A stretch of DNA of 64,000 nucleotides from Algoriphagus sediminis (GTDB lineage Bacteria; Bacteroidota; Bacteroidia; Cytophagales; Cyclobacteriaceae). The position numbers were made by a program, and so were the translations under genes. The DNA is taken from NCBI RefSeq assembly GCF_030403435.1, contig NZ_JAUEPH010000008.1, positions 113,809 to 177,808 on the forward strand, written 5' to 3'. The stretch's first letter is position 1; each line of letters opens with the position of its first letter. Shown piece after piece: positions 1 to 7,882 of this stretch. Under the pieces are notes generated by a model that searched no databases, was not told where the DNA came from, and saw nothing but the letters and a program-made list of their open reading frames with translations.

Positions 1-1092
1 ACAGGGACATTTTTAGAAGATATGGAGCGGAGGGATTTCACCATAAATGCTCTGGCAATTTCTCTTAATTCGGAAGATTTTGGTGAAGTCATCGATCCAT
101 TTGGTGGTTTGATAGATATTTCGAAAAAGATGATCAAAACGCCAATGGATCCTGAGATAACCTTCTCTGATGATCCACTTCGCATGATGCGGGCTATTCG
201 TTTTGCTGCACAATTGAAATTTGATATTGATGCTGACACCTTTTATGCGATCACCAAAAATGCTCACCGTTTGAAAATTATTTCCATGGAGCGCATCATT
301 GTGGAATTGAATAATATTATTCTAAGTGAGCAGCCTTCTTATGGCTTCAAATTGCTTTTTGCCAGTAAGCTTTTACATGAGTTTTTTCCTGAATTAGTCG
401 CTTTGCAAGGCGTGGAATCTGTTGATGACAAATCCCATAAGGATAATTTCTACCACACTCTGAAAGTACTGGACAATGTTTCTGCTAAGAGTGATAACCT
501 CTGGTTGCGCTGGGCAGCGATCATGCACGATATCGCAAAGCCACCCACCAAAAGATTTAATAAAAAAGTAGGTTGGACCTTCCACGGACACGAAGATAAA
601 GGGGCAAGGATGACCCCCGGTATTTTTAAGCGATTGAAATTGCCGCTTGATGAACGAATGAAGTACGTTCAAAAATTAGTGAGGCTTCATCTACGACCCA
701 TTGCTCTGGTGAAGGATGAAGTTACGGACTCGGCTCTGCGAAGACTACTTATGGATGCTGGTGATGACATTGAGGACCTGATGCAACTTTGCAGAGCAGA
801 TGTCACTTCGAAAAACAATAGAAAGGTCAAACGCTACCTCGATAATTTTGATAAGGTGGAAAGAAAGCTTGCAGAGGTAGAAGAAAGGGATCAGCTTCGG
901 AATTTTCAGCCTCCGGTAAGTGGTGAAGAAATCATGGAAGTTTTGGGCCTCAGCCCCTCAAAAATGGTCGGAGATATTAAAGAAGAGCTAAAAGAAGCTA
1001 TCCTTGAAGGCAAAATTGAGAATGATCACGCGCAGGCTAAAGAATTAATGTTTATTATTGCCGAGCAAAAAGGTATCACACCCAAAAAGTGA
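1..1092 (+). CDS. cca: CCA tRNA nucleotidyltransferase / poly(A) polymerase family with HD domain (5' truncated)
   Basis: The reading frame is open from base 1, so the N-terminus with the nucleotidyltransferase catalytic GGxVRD region lies outside the window. The visible part starts in the conserved block ERRDFTINALA. It continues with DDPLRMMRAIRFA, which belongs to the head/neck of class II CCA-adding enzymes. About 150 residues later comes an HD phosphohydrolase domain (HDIAKPP, then HGHEDKGA). The family adds or repairs the 3' CCA of tRNAs in the cytoplasm, and the HD domain can remove phosphates. The tRNA-Leu gene in this window has no encoded CCA, which fits a need for this enzyme. A poly(A) polymerase is the alternative, because the two are hard to separate without the N-terminus. 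Confidence 0.92.
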   Translation, partial: TGTFLEDMERRDFTINALAISLNSEDFGEVIDPFGGLIDISKKMIKTPMDPEITFSDDPLRMMRAIRFAAQLKFDIDADTFYAITKNAHRLKIISMERIIVELNNIILSEQPSYGFKLLFASKLLHEFFPELVALQGVESVDDKSHKDNFYHTLKVLDNVSAKSDNLWLRWAAIMHDIAKPPTKRFNKKVGWTFHGHEDKGARMTPGIFKRLKLPLDERMKYVQKLVRLHLRPIALVKDEVTDSALRRLLMDAGDDIEDLMQLCRADVTSKNNRKVKRYLDNFDKVERKLAEVEERDQLRNFQPPVSGEEIMEVLGLSPSKMVGDIKEELKEAILEGKIENDHAQAKELMFIIAEQKGITPKK

Positions 1093-1118
1093 TTCTAAGC
1101 CCTAAATTCCAACTCATT

Positions 1119-1835
1119 ATGAAAAGACTATTCATCCTTGTCCTCCTGATGGGGGCATCTTTCATGCTAAAGGCCCAGGAGGCCGATTCTTTGGCAAATG
1201 TGCCAAAACTTGATAAAAGAACACTTGATGCATTGAATGCTTCTGATCTTGAAATCTACCAACTGTCCCTTCGATACAATGACCTGGTTATTGCCAAGTC
1301 AAAATTGTATGAGCTAATTACCAGAAACCCGAATAACTTACAGTATGCTGAACTTCTTTCCAGTATGTATTTCGAGTTAGGTCAGTCCAGCTCAGCTGCT
1401 TTGGTGGCTATTGATATTTTAGAAAACAATGATCAAAACCTAGTAGCGCTAGAGATTGCAGCCTATTCTCTTGAAAGTCTAGGTGCTCTCGACAGAGCAC
1501 TACCCCATTTTGAAAGTCTTCACCTTTTGACTGGGGATAATTTCCCGCTTTACAAAACAGCTTTCCTTCAATATTCTCTGAAGCGATATGCAGAGGCTTT
1601 GAATTCGACGAATATGCTGATTAAGAATGCAAAGCCAGATGAAAAGATCGGTTTCCCAAAGAGTGCCACCGAAACTCAGGAAGTCAGCATGAAGGCTGCC
1701 GCACTGAATCTCAAAGGAATGATTTACATGGATCAAGGTTCCAAAGAAGAAGCAAAAGTAGCTTTTCAGGAAGCCATTCAGCTAGATGCGGAGTTTGAAA
1801 CTGCTAAAGAGAATTTAAAGAATGCCAATCAATAA
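1119..1835 (+). CDS. Secreted tetratricopeptide-repeat protein
   Basis: The 238-residue protein begins with a signal peptide (MKRLFILVLLMGASFMLKAQ) that probably ends at the AQ-E junction. I chose ATG 1119 because it gives that signal peptide; a GTG at 1089 overlapping the upstream stop would add ten residues before it. At least four TPR-like helix pairs follow, the clearest near the C-terminus (LNLKGMIYMDQGSKEEAKVA). The protein probably works in the periplasm as a scaffold, but no partner can be named. A strong terminator follows immediately. Many Bacteroidota secreted TPR proteins look like this, and the fold call is firmer than any function. Confidence 0.8.
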   Translation: MKRLFILVLLMGASFMLKAQEADSLANVPKLDKRTLDALNASDLEIYQLSLRYNDLVIAKSKLYELITRNPNNLQYAELLSSMYFELGQSSSAALVAIDILENNDQNLVALEIAAYSLESLGALDRALPHFESLHLLTGDNFPLYKTAFLQYSLKRYAEALNSTNMLIKNAKPDEKIGFPKSATETQEVSMKAAALNLKGMIYMDQGSKEEAKVAFQEAIQLDAEFETAKENLKNANQ

Positions 1836-1853
1836 TAATTGGAGGCAAAAATT

Positions 1854-1879
1854 AAAAGCCGGCTTAGCCGGCTTTTTTT
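1854..1879 (+). terminator. Rho-independent terminator, probably bidirectional
   Basis: A 10-bp perfect stem (AAAAGCCGGC/GCCGGCTTTT) with a TTA loop runs into seven T residues. The A-run on the other side lets it also serve the minus-strand gene that converges on it. Confidence 0.9.
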
Positions 1880-2069
1880 ATGATATCAATGTGACGTAGA
1901 ACAGGATGGTTGGAAGGAGAGCAAAGACTATACTGAGTGCCAGAATTTTCGCATAAAAAGGTTTCAAATCTTTCGATTTTTCCGGTTTGATGTAATCTTG
2001 GGTAATGGCTAAGCTCCCCAAAAGATAAATGGAGAAAACTAAAATGAAGGAGGTTACAGTCTCGAGCAT
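1878..2069 (-). CDS. Small two-helix membrane protein, unknown function
   Basis: The 63-residue protein has two hydrophobic segments, about residues 5-22 (SFILVFSIYLLGSLAIT) and 42-61 (AKILALSIVFALLPTILFYV). A charged stretch rich in Lys and Asp joins them (KPEKSKDLKPF). Its start lies 7 bases from the stop of the upstream S41 protease gene, so the two are probably co-transcribed. The stop codon touches the shared terminator. I do not recognise a family. Confidence 0.6.
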   Translation of the reverse strand: MLETVTSFILVFSIYLLGSLAITQDYIKPEKSKDLKPFYAKILALSIVFALLPTILFYVTLIS

Positions 2070-2076
2070 TTGTTCT

Positions 2077-3480
2077 TTATTTAAAGTAAGAGGTTTTGAT
2101 CGGATCTTCGATCAGCCTTCCAAATCGTAATTTTCTCTCTAGAGTACTTCCCACATCTTCTCGGTTAAGCTTTTCAAAGCGTCCAGAAGATGGCATCCCT
2201 GTAATATCTTCGATGGCTGTTCTTAGTAAAAGCTCATTTATATCGCCAAGGGGTAATAGTCTCTCAGTTCTTTCCAAGGCCTGAATATCTGGAACAAACC
2301 CAGTTCCGTAATCAGACTGATCAAGGCTGTTAGAAGATTGGGTTACGATTGGAAGAAGGCCATACTTATTAGAGGAGTTTTGTTCATCCTGGAAGGGTAT
2401 GGATCCGACATTTTTCCCAACGGTAAGGTCCCCAATAATTTTGACATCCATGTAAGGCCTTAAGCCATTAATTAGTAATTCAGAAGCTGAAGCCGTCCTA
2501 GCAGAAGTCAAAACGTAAACCCGATTTCCAGTTAAGATACTTCCAAGGTTCTCCTCTTTGGTTCGAAACTCCGTTTGTACATTTTGAAAATCTTCAAACT
2601 GCTCAAGAAAACTATTATACTTCGTTTTCGAAAAAACATCCTGATCCGTAACATTCGGTGCAATGAGGCTAGCTAAATTCACCGCTGAGCCTACAAAACC
2701 TCCTCCGTTATACCGCAAATCAATGATTAAATGATTGATTCCTTCGGCTCTGAACCTTGCAAAAATCTGATCCATTTCCTCGTCATAAAAGTTTGAATTT
2801 ACATCCGGTCCAGGCGAGAAGAAATGATAGATTACATAACCTATTTTTTGATCATTTATGGTGTAAATAGAATCAAGGAAATTAGGGTTTTCGGTGAGTC
2901 TAATAGGAGTTAAATCAATCTGACCACGATCTACATATTCTCCAGGGTCTTCCTCAAACCCGAAATAATTAATGGTATGTGGATCGTCAATTTGACCCAA
3001 AAGATCCTGAAAATTATCGACGGTCATGGATGTGCCATTGATGGCGGTGATTCTGTCTCCACGGATCAGACCTGCTTCAGAAGCTGGACTATTCTTTTTT
3101 ACGTAGGTAATTTCTGCAAATACATCATTGCTGCCTGGTGCTGCTCTGAATAAATTGAATTCATAGCCTGCTTCTAAGGTTACTCCCGTAAGCCCACCTA
3201 TTAATTCATCGTAATCAGGGAATATTTCAGAAAATCGATCTGTCGGTCTGTTTAAAAGCGATTCAAAGTAATCCTCGGGATCACTTGATTCATCTATAGG
3301 GGTACCTATTTCAGCAAGCCAAAAATACACCTGATTCATGATGTCGGAAGTCCATCGATTAACCGCGTCATTTGATTCTGGATCTACCTGAGGGGGATTA
3401 TCATTATCACTATCACAACTGATGAAAAACCCAAAGCTTATTATGAGTAAGAAAAGGGAGAAGATTCGTTTGATACGCAT
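2077..3480 (-). CDS. S41-family (C-terminal processing) peptidase, lipoprotein
   Basis: The 467-residue protein has a lipoprotein signal with lipobox FISC at about residue 22 and a following acidic stretch, so it is probably anchored in an outer envelope membrane. A PDZ-like domain follows (SPASEAGLIRGDRITAING, about residues 130-150). The C-terminal half is the S41 fold: LIIDLRYNGGG, then the nucleophile region TSARTASASELL, then the Lys region VGKNVGS. S41 enzymes cleave proteins near C-termini or degrade unfolded envelope proteins with a Ser-Lys dyad. A paralog with the same architecture is at 17198-18520. The substrate is unknown. It precedes a small membrane protein on the same strand. 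Confidence 0.88.
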   Translation of the reverse strand: MRIKRIFSLFLLIISFGFFISCDSDNDNPPQVDPESNDAVNRWTSDIMNQVYFWLAEIGTPIDESSDPEDYFESLLNRPTDRFSEIFPDYDELIGGLTGVTLEAGYEFNLFRAAPGSNDVFAEITYVKKNSPASEAGLIRGDRITAINGTSMTVDNFQDLLGQIDDPHTINYFGFEEDPGEYVDRGQIDLTPIRLTENPNFLDSIYTINDQKIGYVIYHFFSPGPDVNSNFYDEEMDQIFARFRAEGINHLIIDLRYNGGGFVGSAVNLASLIAPNVTDQDVFSKTKYNSFLEQFEDFQNVQTEFRTKEENLGSILTGNRVYVLTSARTASASELLINGLRPYMDVKIIGDLTVGKNVGSIPFQDEQNSSNKYGLLPIVTQSSNSLDQSDYGTGFVPDIQALERTERLLPLGDINELLLRTAIEDITGMPSSGRFEKLNREDVGSTLERKLRFGRLIEDPIKTSYFK

Positions 3481-3534
3481 AATTATTTTTCTAAAAAAAC
3501 GACTTTAAATAGCTACTTGTTTCAATCTCTCAAA

Positions 3535-4245
3535 TTAAAAGGAAGAACCGAAAGAAACGTCGTGCACTTTACTATCCAGTAGTTTGCCGTTTTCACATTT
3601 TAATACTCTATATGGATATTTTTTCAGCAAGTCATGATTGTGAGTTGCCATCAGAATAGCCGTTCCTTTTTTATTGATTTCCTGGAAAAGCTTGAAAATC
3701 CCGTCAGCTACATCCGGGTCCAGGTTTCCTGTAGGCTCATCTGCTAGTAGGATAGAGGGTTCATTAAGCAAAGCTCTGGCGATCACCACGCGTTGCTGTT
3801 CTCCACCTGAAAGCTGATGAGGCATTTTTGAAGCGGCATTATTTAATCCTACTAAAACCAACACCTCAGCCATTCTCGCTTTGATTTTGGCTTTATCCTT
3901 CCATCCCGTAGCCTTCATGACAAAGGATAGATTCTCTGCTACTGTGCGATCTGGGAAAAGCTGAAAGTCTTGGAATATGATTCCTATTTTTCTCCTAAGG
4001 AATGGAACTTCTTTAGTTGTGATTTTGGTCAGGTCAAAACCGGAGATTTCGATATTTCCACTTTGCAGCGGGAGATCTGCATATAAAGTTTTTAAAAGTG
4101 AGCTCTTTCCACTACCAGTACGACCTATAAGGAACACAAATTCATGTTGCTCAACAGAAAAATCCACATCCGAAAGAATAGGATCCAGACCCTGAAAAAT
4201 AGTGGCCTGCTTTATTTCTAAAACTGGTTCAGTATTAAAGTCCAT
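3535..4245 (-). CDS. ftsE: FtsE-type ABC transporter ATP-binding protein
   Basis: The 236-residue ABC ATPase has Walker A GRTGSGKSS, signature LSGGEQQRVVIARALL and Walker B ILLADEPTGNLD. The mix of VEQHEFVFLIGRTGSGKSS with a short length and no membrane domain is typical of FtsE. FtsE works with FtsX at the division site to activate peptidoglycan hydrolysis. No ftsX-like permease gene is adjacent. The start abuts the stop of the small upstream gene at 4246, so they are translationally close. A LolD-type or general MacB-type ATPase is the main alternative, because these share much of the sequence. Confidence 0.82.
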   Translation of the reverse strand: MDFNTEPVLEIKQATIFQGLDPILSDVDFSVEQHEFVFLIGRTGSGKSSLLKTLYADLPLQSGNIEISGFDLTKITTKEVPFLRRKIGIIFQDFQLFPDRTVAENLSFVMKATGWKDKAKIKARMAEVLVLVGLNNAASKMPHQLSGGEQQRVVIARALLNEPSILLADEPTGNLDPDVADGIFKLFQEINKKGTAILMATHNHDLLKKYPYRVLKCENGKLLDSKVHDVSFGSSF

Positions 4246-4449
4246 TTAGATATCTAATTTTTGAAGCTTGCCAAACGGTAACTCCTGAATTAACGCAGAC
4301 AGCTCTTGTTCCTTACCCTGGAGGCCAAATTTTTCAATATTCTTCAGCGGTCGATCAGCTCTAAAGTAAGCCACCAACACGAAATTTTCATCACGAATCT
4401 GGATGTAATCAGGGATTTTTGCTTTCCCTTTGACTTTGATTATATACAT
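4246..4449 (-). CDS. Conserved small protein, unknown function
   Basis: The 67-residue soluble protein begins MYIIKVKGKAKIPDYIQIRD. An upstream in-frame ATG at 4488 would put the fsa terminator inside the coding sequence, so I chose the ATG at 4449. The sequence looks like a compact alpha/beta protein with a beta-rich N-terminus and a helical Lys/Glu-rich C-terminus. It ends directly against the ftsE start, so it may be co-expressed with that ATPase. I cannot assign a function. Confidence 0.6.
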   Translation of the reverse strand: MYIIKVKGKAKIPDYIQIRDENFVLVAYFRADRPLKNIEKFGLQGKEQELSALIQELPFGKLQKLDI

Positions 4450-4458
4450 GCGGTAAGA

Positions 4459-4485
4459 TAAAAAAAGACCGACAAAAGCCGGCCT
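4459..4485 (-). terminator. Intrinsic terminator after fsa (minus strand)
   Basis: Read on the minus strand, the stem AGGCCGGC/GTCGGTCT pairs fully if two G-U pairs are allowed. It has a TTTT loop and is followed by seven T residues. It sits between the fsa stop and the start of the 67-residue gene. Confidence 0.75.
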
Positions 4486-4493
4486 CATATTAT

Positions 4494-5153
4494 TTATTTG
4501 CCAGAAGCTTTGGCATGATCGGCCAAAAACTTGGCAAGACCTGAATCGGTTAATGGATGGTTTAATAAGCCCGTGATTACGTTAAGTGGACAGGTAACTA
4601 CATCTGCCCCTATTTCAGCACACTTGATTAGGTGCATGGTATGCCGTACGGATGCTGCTAAAACTTCGGTTTCAAATCCATAAACATTGTAAATGTGGAC
4701 GATTTGCTGGATTAATTCCAGACCGTCTATAGAGATGTCGTCTAATCTTCCAATAAATGGAGAAAGGTATGTTGCACCAGCTTTGGCAGCTAAAATCGCC
4801 TGACCCGGAGAAAAAACCAGAGTACAGTTAGTACGGATTCCGTTTTGGCTGAAATATTTTATTGCTTTCACCCCGTCCTTAATCATTGGGACTTTTACCA
4901 CAATTTTGTCATCGATGGCTGCAAGGGATTCTCCTTCTTTAACCATTCCCTCAAAATTGGTGGAGATTACCTCTGCGCTCACTTTGTCATCTACGATATC
5001 GCAAATGGCTTTGTAATGCGCTCGCACATTATCATCTCCTGTGATGCCTTCTTTGGCCATTAAAGAGGGATTTGTGGTCACTCCATCTAATACTCCTAAA
5101 TCGTATGCTTCTTGTATTTCGGCAAGGTTTGCCGTATCGATGAAAAATTTCAT
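4494..5153 (-). CDS. fsa: Fructose-6-phosphate aldolase / transaldolase-like protein
   Basis: The 219-residue TIM-barrel protein begins [16 protein letters not shown], typical of the short transaldolase (TalC/FSA, subfamily 3) family. The Schiff-base Lys is in [10 protein letters not shown] at about residue 86. ATG 5153 is chosen over an ATG at 5201 because the family start is MKFFIDTA. The enzyme either transfers dihydroxyacetone in the pentose phosphate pathway (transaldolase) or cleaves fructose 6-phosphate. Sequence alone does not separate these. Bacterial proteins annotated Fsa from this family are often transaldolases. A terminator follows. Confidence 0.88.
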   Translation of the reverse strand: MKFFIDTANLAEIQEAYDLGVLDGVTTNPSLMAKEGITGDDNVRAHYKAICDIVDDKVSAEVISTNFEGMVKEGESLAAIDDKIVVKVPMIKDGVKAIKYFSQNGIRTNCTLVFSPGQAILAAKAGATYLSPFIGRLDDISIDGLELIQQIVHIYNVYGFETEVLAASVRHTMHLIKCAEIGADVVTCPLNVITGLLNHPLTDSGLAKFLADHAKASGK

Positions 5154-5225
5154 TTTGTTAAAAGGTTTATTGGTTTCTTCAAAGTTACAAGAATCAACCA
5201 AGTCGACGAGATTTTAGGCAAAAAA

Positions 5226-5311
5226 AGAAGCGGCATCGCACCGCTACAACCGCCTACCCTTGCTTCCTTCCGGACCTGGGGGATTCAGCAGGAGCTGGTC
5301 GTGCCGCTAGG
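5226..5311 (-). ncRNA. ffs: Signal recognition particle RNA, small bacterial (4.5S) type
   Basis: On the minus strand the transcript carries the invariant SRP domain IV core CAGGTCCGGAAGGAAGCA, followed by AGGGTAG. Its 5' and 3' ends pair (AGCGGCA with TGCCGCT), and a T-run follows the 3' arm at 5220-5226. The RNA binds Ffh and FtsY for co-translational targeting to the membrane. It has its own strong promoter immediately upstream. The exact 5' end is set from that promoter and is approximate. Confidence 0.95.
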
Positions 5312-5314
5312 GTG

Positions 5315-5344
5315 CAAAGATAATTCAATTATTGCTCATTCCAA
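5315..5344 (-). promoter_or_regulatory. Promoter of the SRP RNA gene
   Basis: On the minus strand there is TTG, 19 bases, then TATCTTTGCAC, which matches the Bacteroidota -33/-7 pattern (TTG...TAnnTTTG). The SRP RNA starts a few bases downstream. The same architecture recurs upstream of tRNA-Leu and the rRNA operon. Confidence 0.8.
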
Positions 5345-5410
5345 TCAAGAAGACTGAAATTTGGGATGAATTCTGAAGTTTTTCAGGAAGTTTGCCTATG
5401 GTTCAAATTA

Positions 5411-5644
5411 TTAAGATTCAGCTTTGCTCAAAAGCATCTGAAACTCAAGGGCTGAGGCATGAATGAAATCATCTTCGGCCAGATCTTCAAAAATCTCCTC
5501 ATCGAATTCCATTTCGGTTTTCTCTATTTTTCCGTCAGGGTGCACGATGAGTTCTGTCCCTGTAAAATCCTCTGGGTTTACCTGAACAAGGATTTCATAG
5601 GTTTTGAGTTTTCTTTTGAAGTATTGAAATATAGGCTTAGCCAT
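5411..5644 (-). CDS. Conserved small acidic protein, unknown function
   Basis: The 77-residue protein begins MAKPIFQYFKRKLKTYEILV. A basic N-terminus is followed by a strongly acidic middle (EMEFDEEIFEDLAEDDF) and a short C-terminal helix. It looks soluble and cytoplasmic, with no signal or membrane segment. It stands alone between the SRP RNA gene and the divergent trp operon, so context gives no function. I do not recognise a family. Confidence 0.65.
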   Translation of the reverse strand: MAKPIFQYFKRKLKTYEILVQVNPEDFTGTELIVHPDGKIEKTEMEFDEEIFEDLAEDDFIHASALEFQMLLSKAES

Positions 5645-5710
5645 AAAGGATTTAAATGTTATACGAATTTTAAAGATAGAATTCCAAAAATAAAAATTGC
5701 TGACTTTGCT

Positions 5711-5739
5711 TTGTTGTTAAAATTCCATCTATAAATTTG
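5711..5739 (+). promoter_or_regulatory. Promoter of the trp operon
   Basis: TTG at 5711-5713 (within TTTG), 18 bases, then TAAATTTG at 5732-5739. This matches the Bacteroidota consensus. It predicts a transcript start only 2-5 bases before the leader-peptide ATG. Confidence 0.7.
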
Positions 5740-5747
5740 CCTCAGCA

Positions 5748-5825
5748 ATGAAGAATAACACAGCGATATATTGGTGGTGGCATTCAGAACTTTTCCAAAG
5801 GGAGAACAGGGAAGCTTATATCTAA
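5748..5825 (+). CDS. trpL: trp operon leader peptide (attenuator)
   Basis: The 25-codon reading frame starts MKNNTAIYWWWH and ends with TAA at 5823-5825. It holds three consecutive TGG codons at 5772-5780. It lies between the trp promoter and an intrinsic terminator directly before trpE. A run of Trp codons there is the hallmark of ribosome-mediated attenuation. Scarce charged tRNA-Trp would stall the ribosome on these codons, prevent the terminator and switch on the operon. The predicted 5' untranslated region is almost absent, so translation may be leaderless. Confidence 0.88.
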   Translation: MKNNTAIYWWWHSELFQRENREAYI

Positions 5826-5846
5826 TTTTCGCAAAACATATACAAT

Positions 5847-5878
5847 GGCTTACTGGATTCCCGGTAAGCCTTTTTTTT
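5847..5878 (+). terminator. trp attenuator terminator hairpin
   Basis: The stem GGCTTACTGG/CCGGTAAGCC (one G-U pair, ATTC loop) is followed by eight T residues. It ends 16 bases before the trpE ATG. A candidate competing pairing is GGGAA (5809-5813) with TTCCC (5858-5862). That pairing is short, and I am less sure of it than of the terminator. Confidence 0.85.
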
Positions 5879-5894
5879 GTCCAAAACCTCGATC

Positions 5895-7304
5895 ATGACG
5901 AAGAATCAATATCAGATTAATACCAGCTATCGCAAAAGACTAGCTGACACCATTACGCCGGTAAGTATTTACTTGCAGATCCGTGATCGCTTTGCAAATC
6001 CAATTCTTTTGGAGAGTTCGGACTATCATGGGCAGGAGAATAGTTATTCTTTTATCTGTTTCAATCCACTCGCTACTTTCAGCTTTTCAAATGGAATAAT
6101 AAAAGAGACTTTTCCAAATGCAACTAATGAATACGGGGTTACTCCTGAAATTAAACTCGTAGACCATCTGAGGACTTTTGGTAACAAGTTTTCAGTTCCT
6201 GAGGATAATCTGAAATTCTCATCAAATGGTCTCTTTGGGTATATACAGTATGATACGGTTTCCTTTTTCGAGGATATAAAATTGGAAAATACACAGGCCA
6301 GTGAAATTCCAATGATGCATTATTCCATGTATCAAAATATCATCGTAGTGGACCATTACAAGAATGAATGTCACCTCTTTGAACATCAGGTGGAAGGTCA
6401 GGAGAGAGAGGGAAACCTGGATGAAATTGAAGTATTACTGAATAAAAAAAATATTCCTGCCTACTCCTTTTCTGTCTCAGGAGAGGAAACTTCCAATTAC
6501 ACAGATGAAGAGTTTTTGAAAATTCTGGATCAGGGAAGAGATCACTGTTTCAAAGGCGATGTTTTCCAGATTGTTCTTTCGAGAAGATTTGAAACAGCTT
6601 TTAAAGGAGACGAATTCAATGTCTATAGAGCCCTTCGATCTGTAAACCCTTCTCCTTACTTATTTTATTTTGATTACGGATCGTTCAAAGTTTTCGGGAG
6701 TTCTCCAGAAGCTCAGATTGTAGTGAATAATAAAAAGGCGACAATTTACCCCATCGCTGGGACCTTCAGAAGGACAGGAAATGATGCCGAAGATGCCGAA
6801 TTGGCAAGAAAGCTTTATGATGACCCTAAAGAAAATTCAGAGCATGTGATGCTGGTGGATTTAGCCAGGAATGATCTTTCCAGATCTTCCGTGGAGGTCA
6901 ATGTGGATGTTTTCAAAGAAATCCAATATTACTCTCACGTTATACACTTGGTGTCCAAAGTGACTGGTCAGCTACCAATGGAAGCGAATCCGTTACAACT
7001 GGTGGCGGATACATTTCCAGCAGGAACCCTTTCCGGAGCGCCAAAGTACAAGGCCATGCAATTAATCGATGAATTGGAAAATATTTCTAGAGAGTTCTAT
7101 GGTGGAGCCATAGGATTTTTAGGGTTCAAAGGAGATTTCAATCATGCCATTTTGATTCGATCGTTTGTGTCCAAAGAAAATAAACTTCGCTTTCAGGCAG
7201 GAGCAGGAGTGGTGGCTAAGTCAAACATTCCATCGGAACTCCAGGAGGTGTCAAATAAACTCGAAGCCCTTCGCGTGGCATTGAGAATGGCTGAAAAAAT
7301 TTAA
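5895..7304 (+). CDS. trpE: Anthranilate synthase component I
   Basis: The 469-residue protein makes anthranilate from chorismate and ammonia, with TrpG supplying the ammonia. The chorismate-binding core is visible: GDVFQIVLSRRF, PSPYLFYFDYG, the conserved PIAGTFRRTG, VMLVDLARNDLSR, and DTFPAGTLSGAPKYKAM. The start is ATG 5895; a TTG at 5877 lies in the attenuator T-run. An N-terminal SYRKRLADTITPVSIYLQIRD segment resembles the feedback Trp-binding region of TrpE, which supports TrpE over PabB. It is the first structural gene after the attenuator, and trpG starts 2 bases after its stop. Confidence 0.96.
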   Translation: MTKNQYQINTSYRKRLADTITPVSIYLQIRDRFANPILLESSDYHGQENSYSFICFNPLATFSFSNGIIKETFPNATNEYGVTPEIKLVDHLRTFGNKFSVPEDNLKFSSNGLFGYIQYDTVSFFEDIKLENTQASEIPMMHYSMYQNIIVVDHYKNECHLFEHQVEGQEREGNLDEIEVLLNKKNIPAYSFSVSGEETSNYTDEEFLKILDQGRDHCFKGDVFQIVLSRRFETAFKGDEFNVYRALRSVNPSPYLFYFDYGSFKVFGSSPEAQIVVNNKKATIYPIAGTFRRTGNDAEDAELARKLYDDPKENSEHVMLVDLARNDLSRSSVEVNVDVFKEIQYYSHVIHLVSKVTGQLPMEANPLQLVADTFPAGTLSGAPKYKAMQLIDELENISREFYGGAIGFLGFKGDFNHAILIRSFVSKENKLRFQAGAGVVAKSNIPSELQEVSNKLEALRVALRMAEKI

Positions 7305-7306
7305 CC

Positions 7307-7873
7307 ATGAGGCTGCTAGTTTTAGATAATTACGATTCCTTCACCTATAACTTGGTGTATATCCTTCGTCAGCTTGGTTTTGATGAGCAAATGGATATTT
7401 ATCGAAACGATAAAATCTCAATTGATGGTGTGAAGGTCTATGATAAAATTCTTCTTTCTCCTGGCCCTGGAGTTCCTTCTGAAGCCGGAATCATGCCTGA
7501 ATTGATCAAAAGATATGGGTCCGAAAAATCGATTTTGGGAATATGCCTGGGAAATCAGGCCATAGGAGAGGCTTTCGAAAGTAAACTTCTAAATTTAACC
7601 GAGGTTCTCCATGGGGTGGGGACCTCAGTTACAGTAGAAGATGATGATTTGTTTAAAGGCATACCAAAAAGTTTTCAAATTGGCAGATATCACTCCTGGG
7701 TCATAGATGAAAAAAGCCTCGGTAATGAATTAAAAGTAATTGCCAGAAGTCCAGACGGACAGATAATGGGCGTTTCGCATAACAATTTTGATGTGAAAGG
7801 TTTACAGTTTCACCCGGAAAGTATTCTCACCGAACATGGAGTCCAAATCATCAAAAACTGGATCACCCAATAA
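7307..7873 (+). CDS. trpG: Anthranilate synthase component II (glutamine amidotransferase)
   Basis: The 188-residue class I glutamine amidotransferase begins MRLLVLDNYDSFTYNLV. The catalytic Cys80 lies in ILGICLGNQAIGE, and the His-Glu pair in LQFHPESILTEHG. It releases ammonia from glutamine for TrpE. It is a separate polypeptide here, not fused to TrpE or TrpD. In many bacteria the same subunit also serves PabB; I see no pabB in the window. It lies between trpE and trpD with tiny gaps. Confidence 0.96.
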   Translation: MRLLVLDNYDSFTYNLVYILRQLGFDEQMDIYRNDKISIDGVKVYDKILLSPGPGVPSEAGIMPELIKRYGSEKSILGICLGNQAIGEAFESKLLNLTEVLHGVGTSVTVEDDDLFKGIPKSFQIGRYHSWVIDEKSLGNELKVIARSPDGQIMGVSHNNFDVKGLQFHPESILTEHGVQIIKNWITQ

Positions 7874-7882
7874 TAATCTAGC

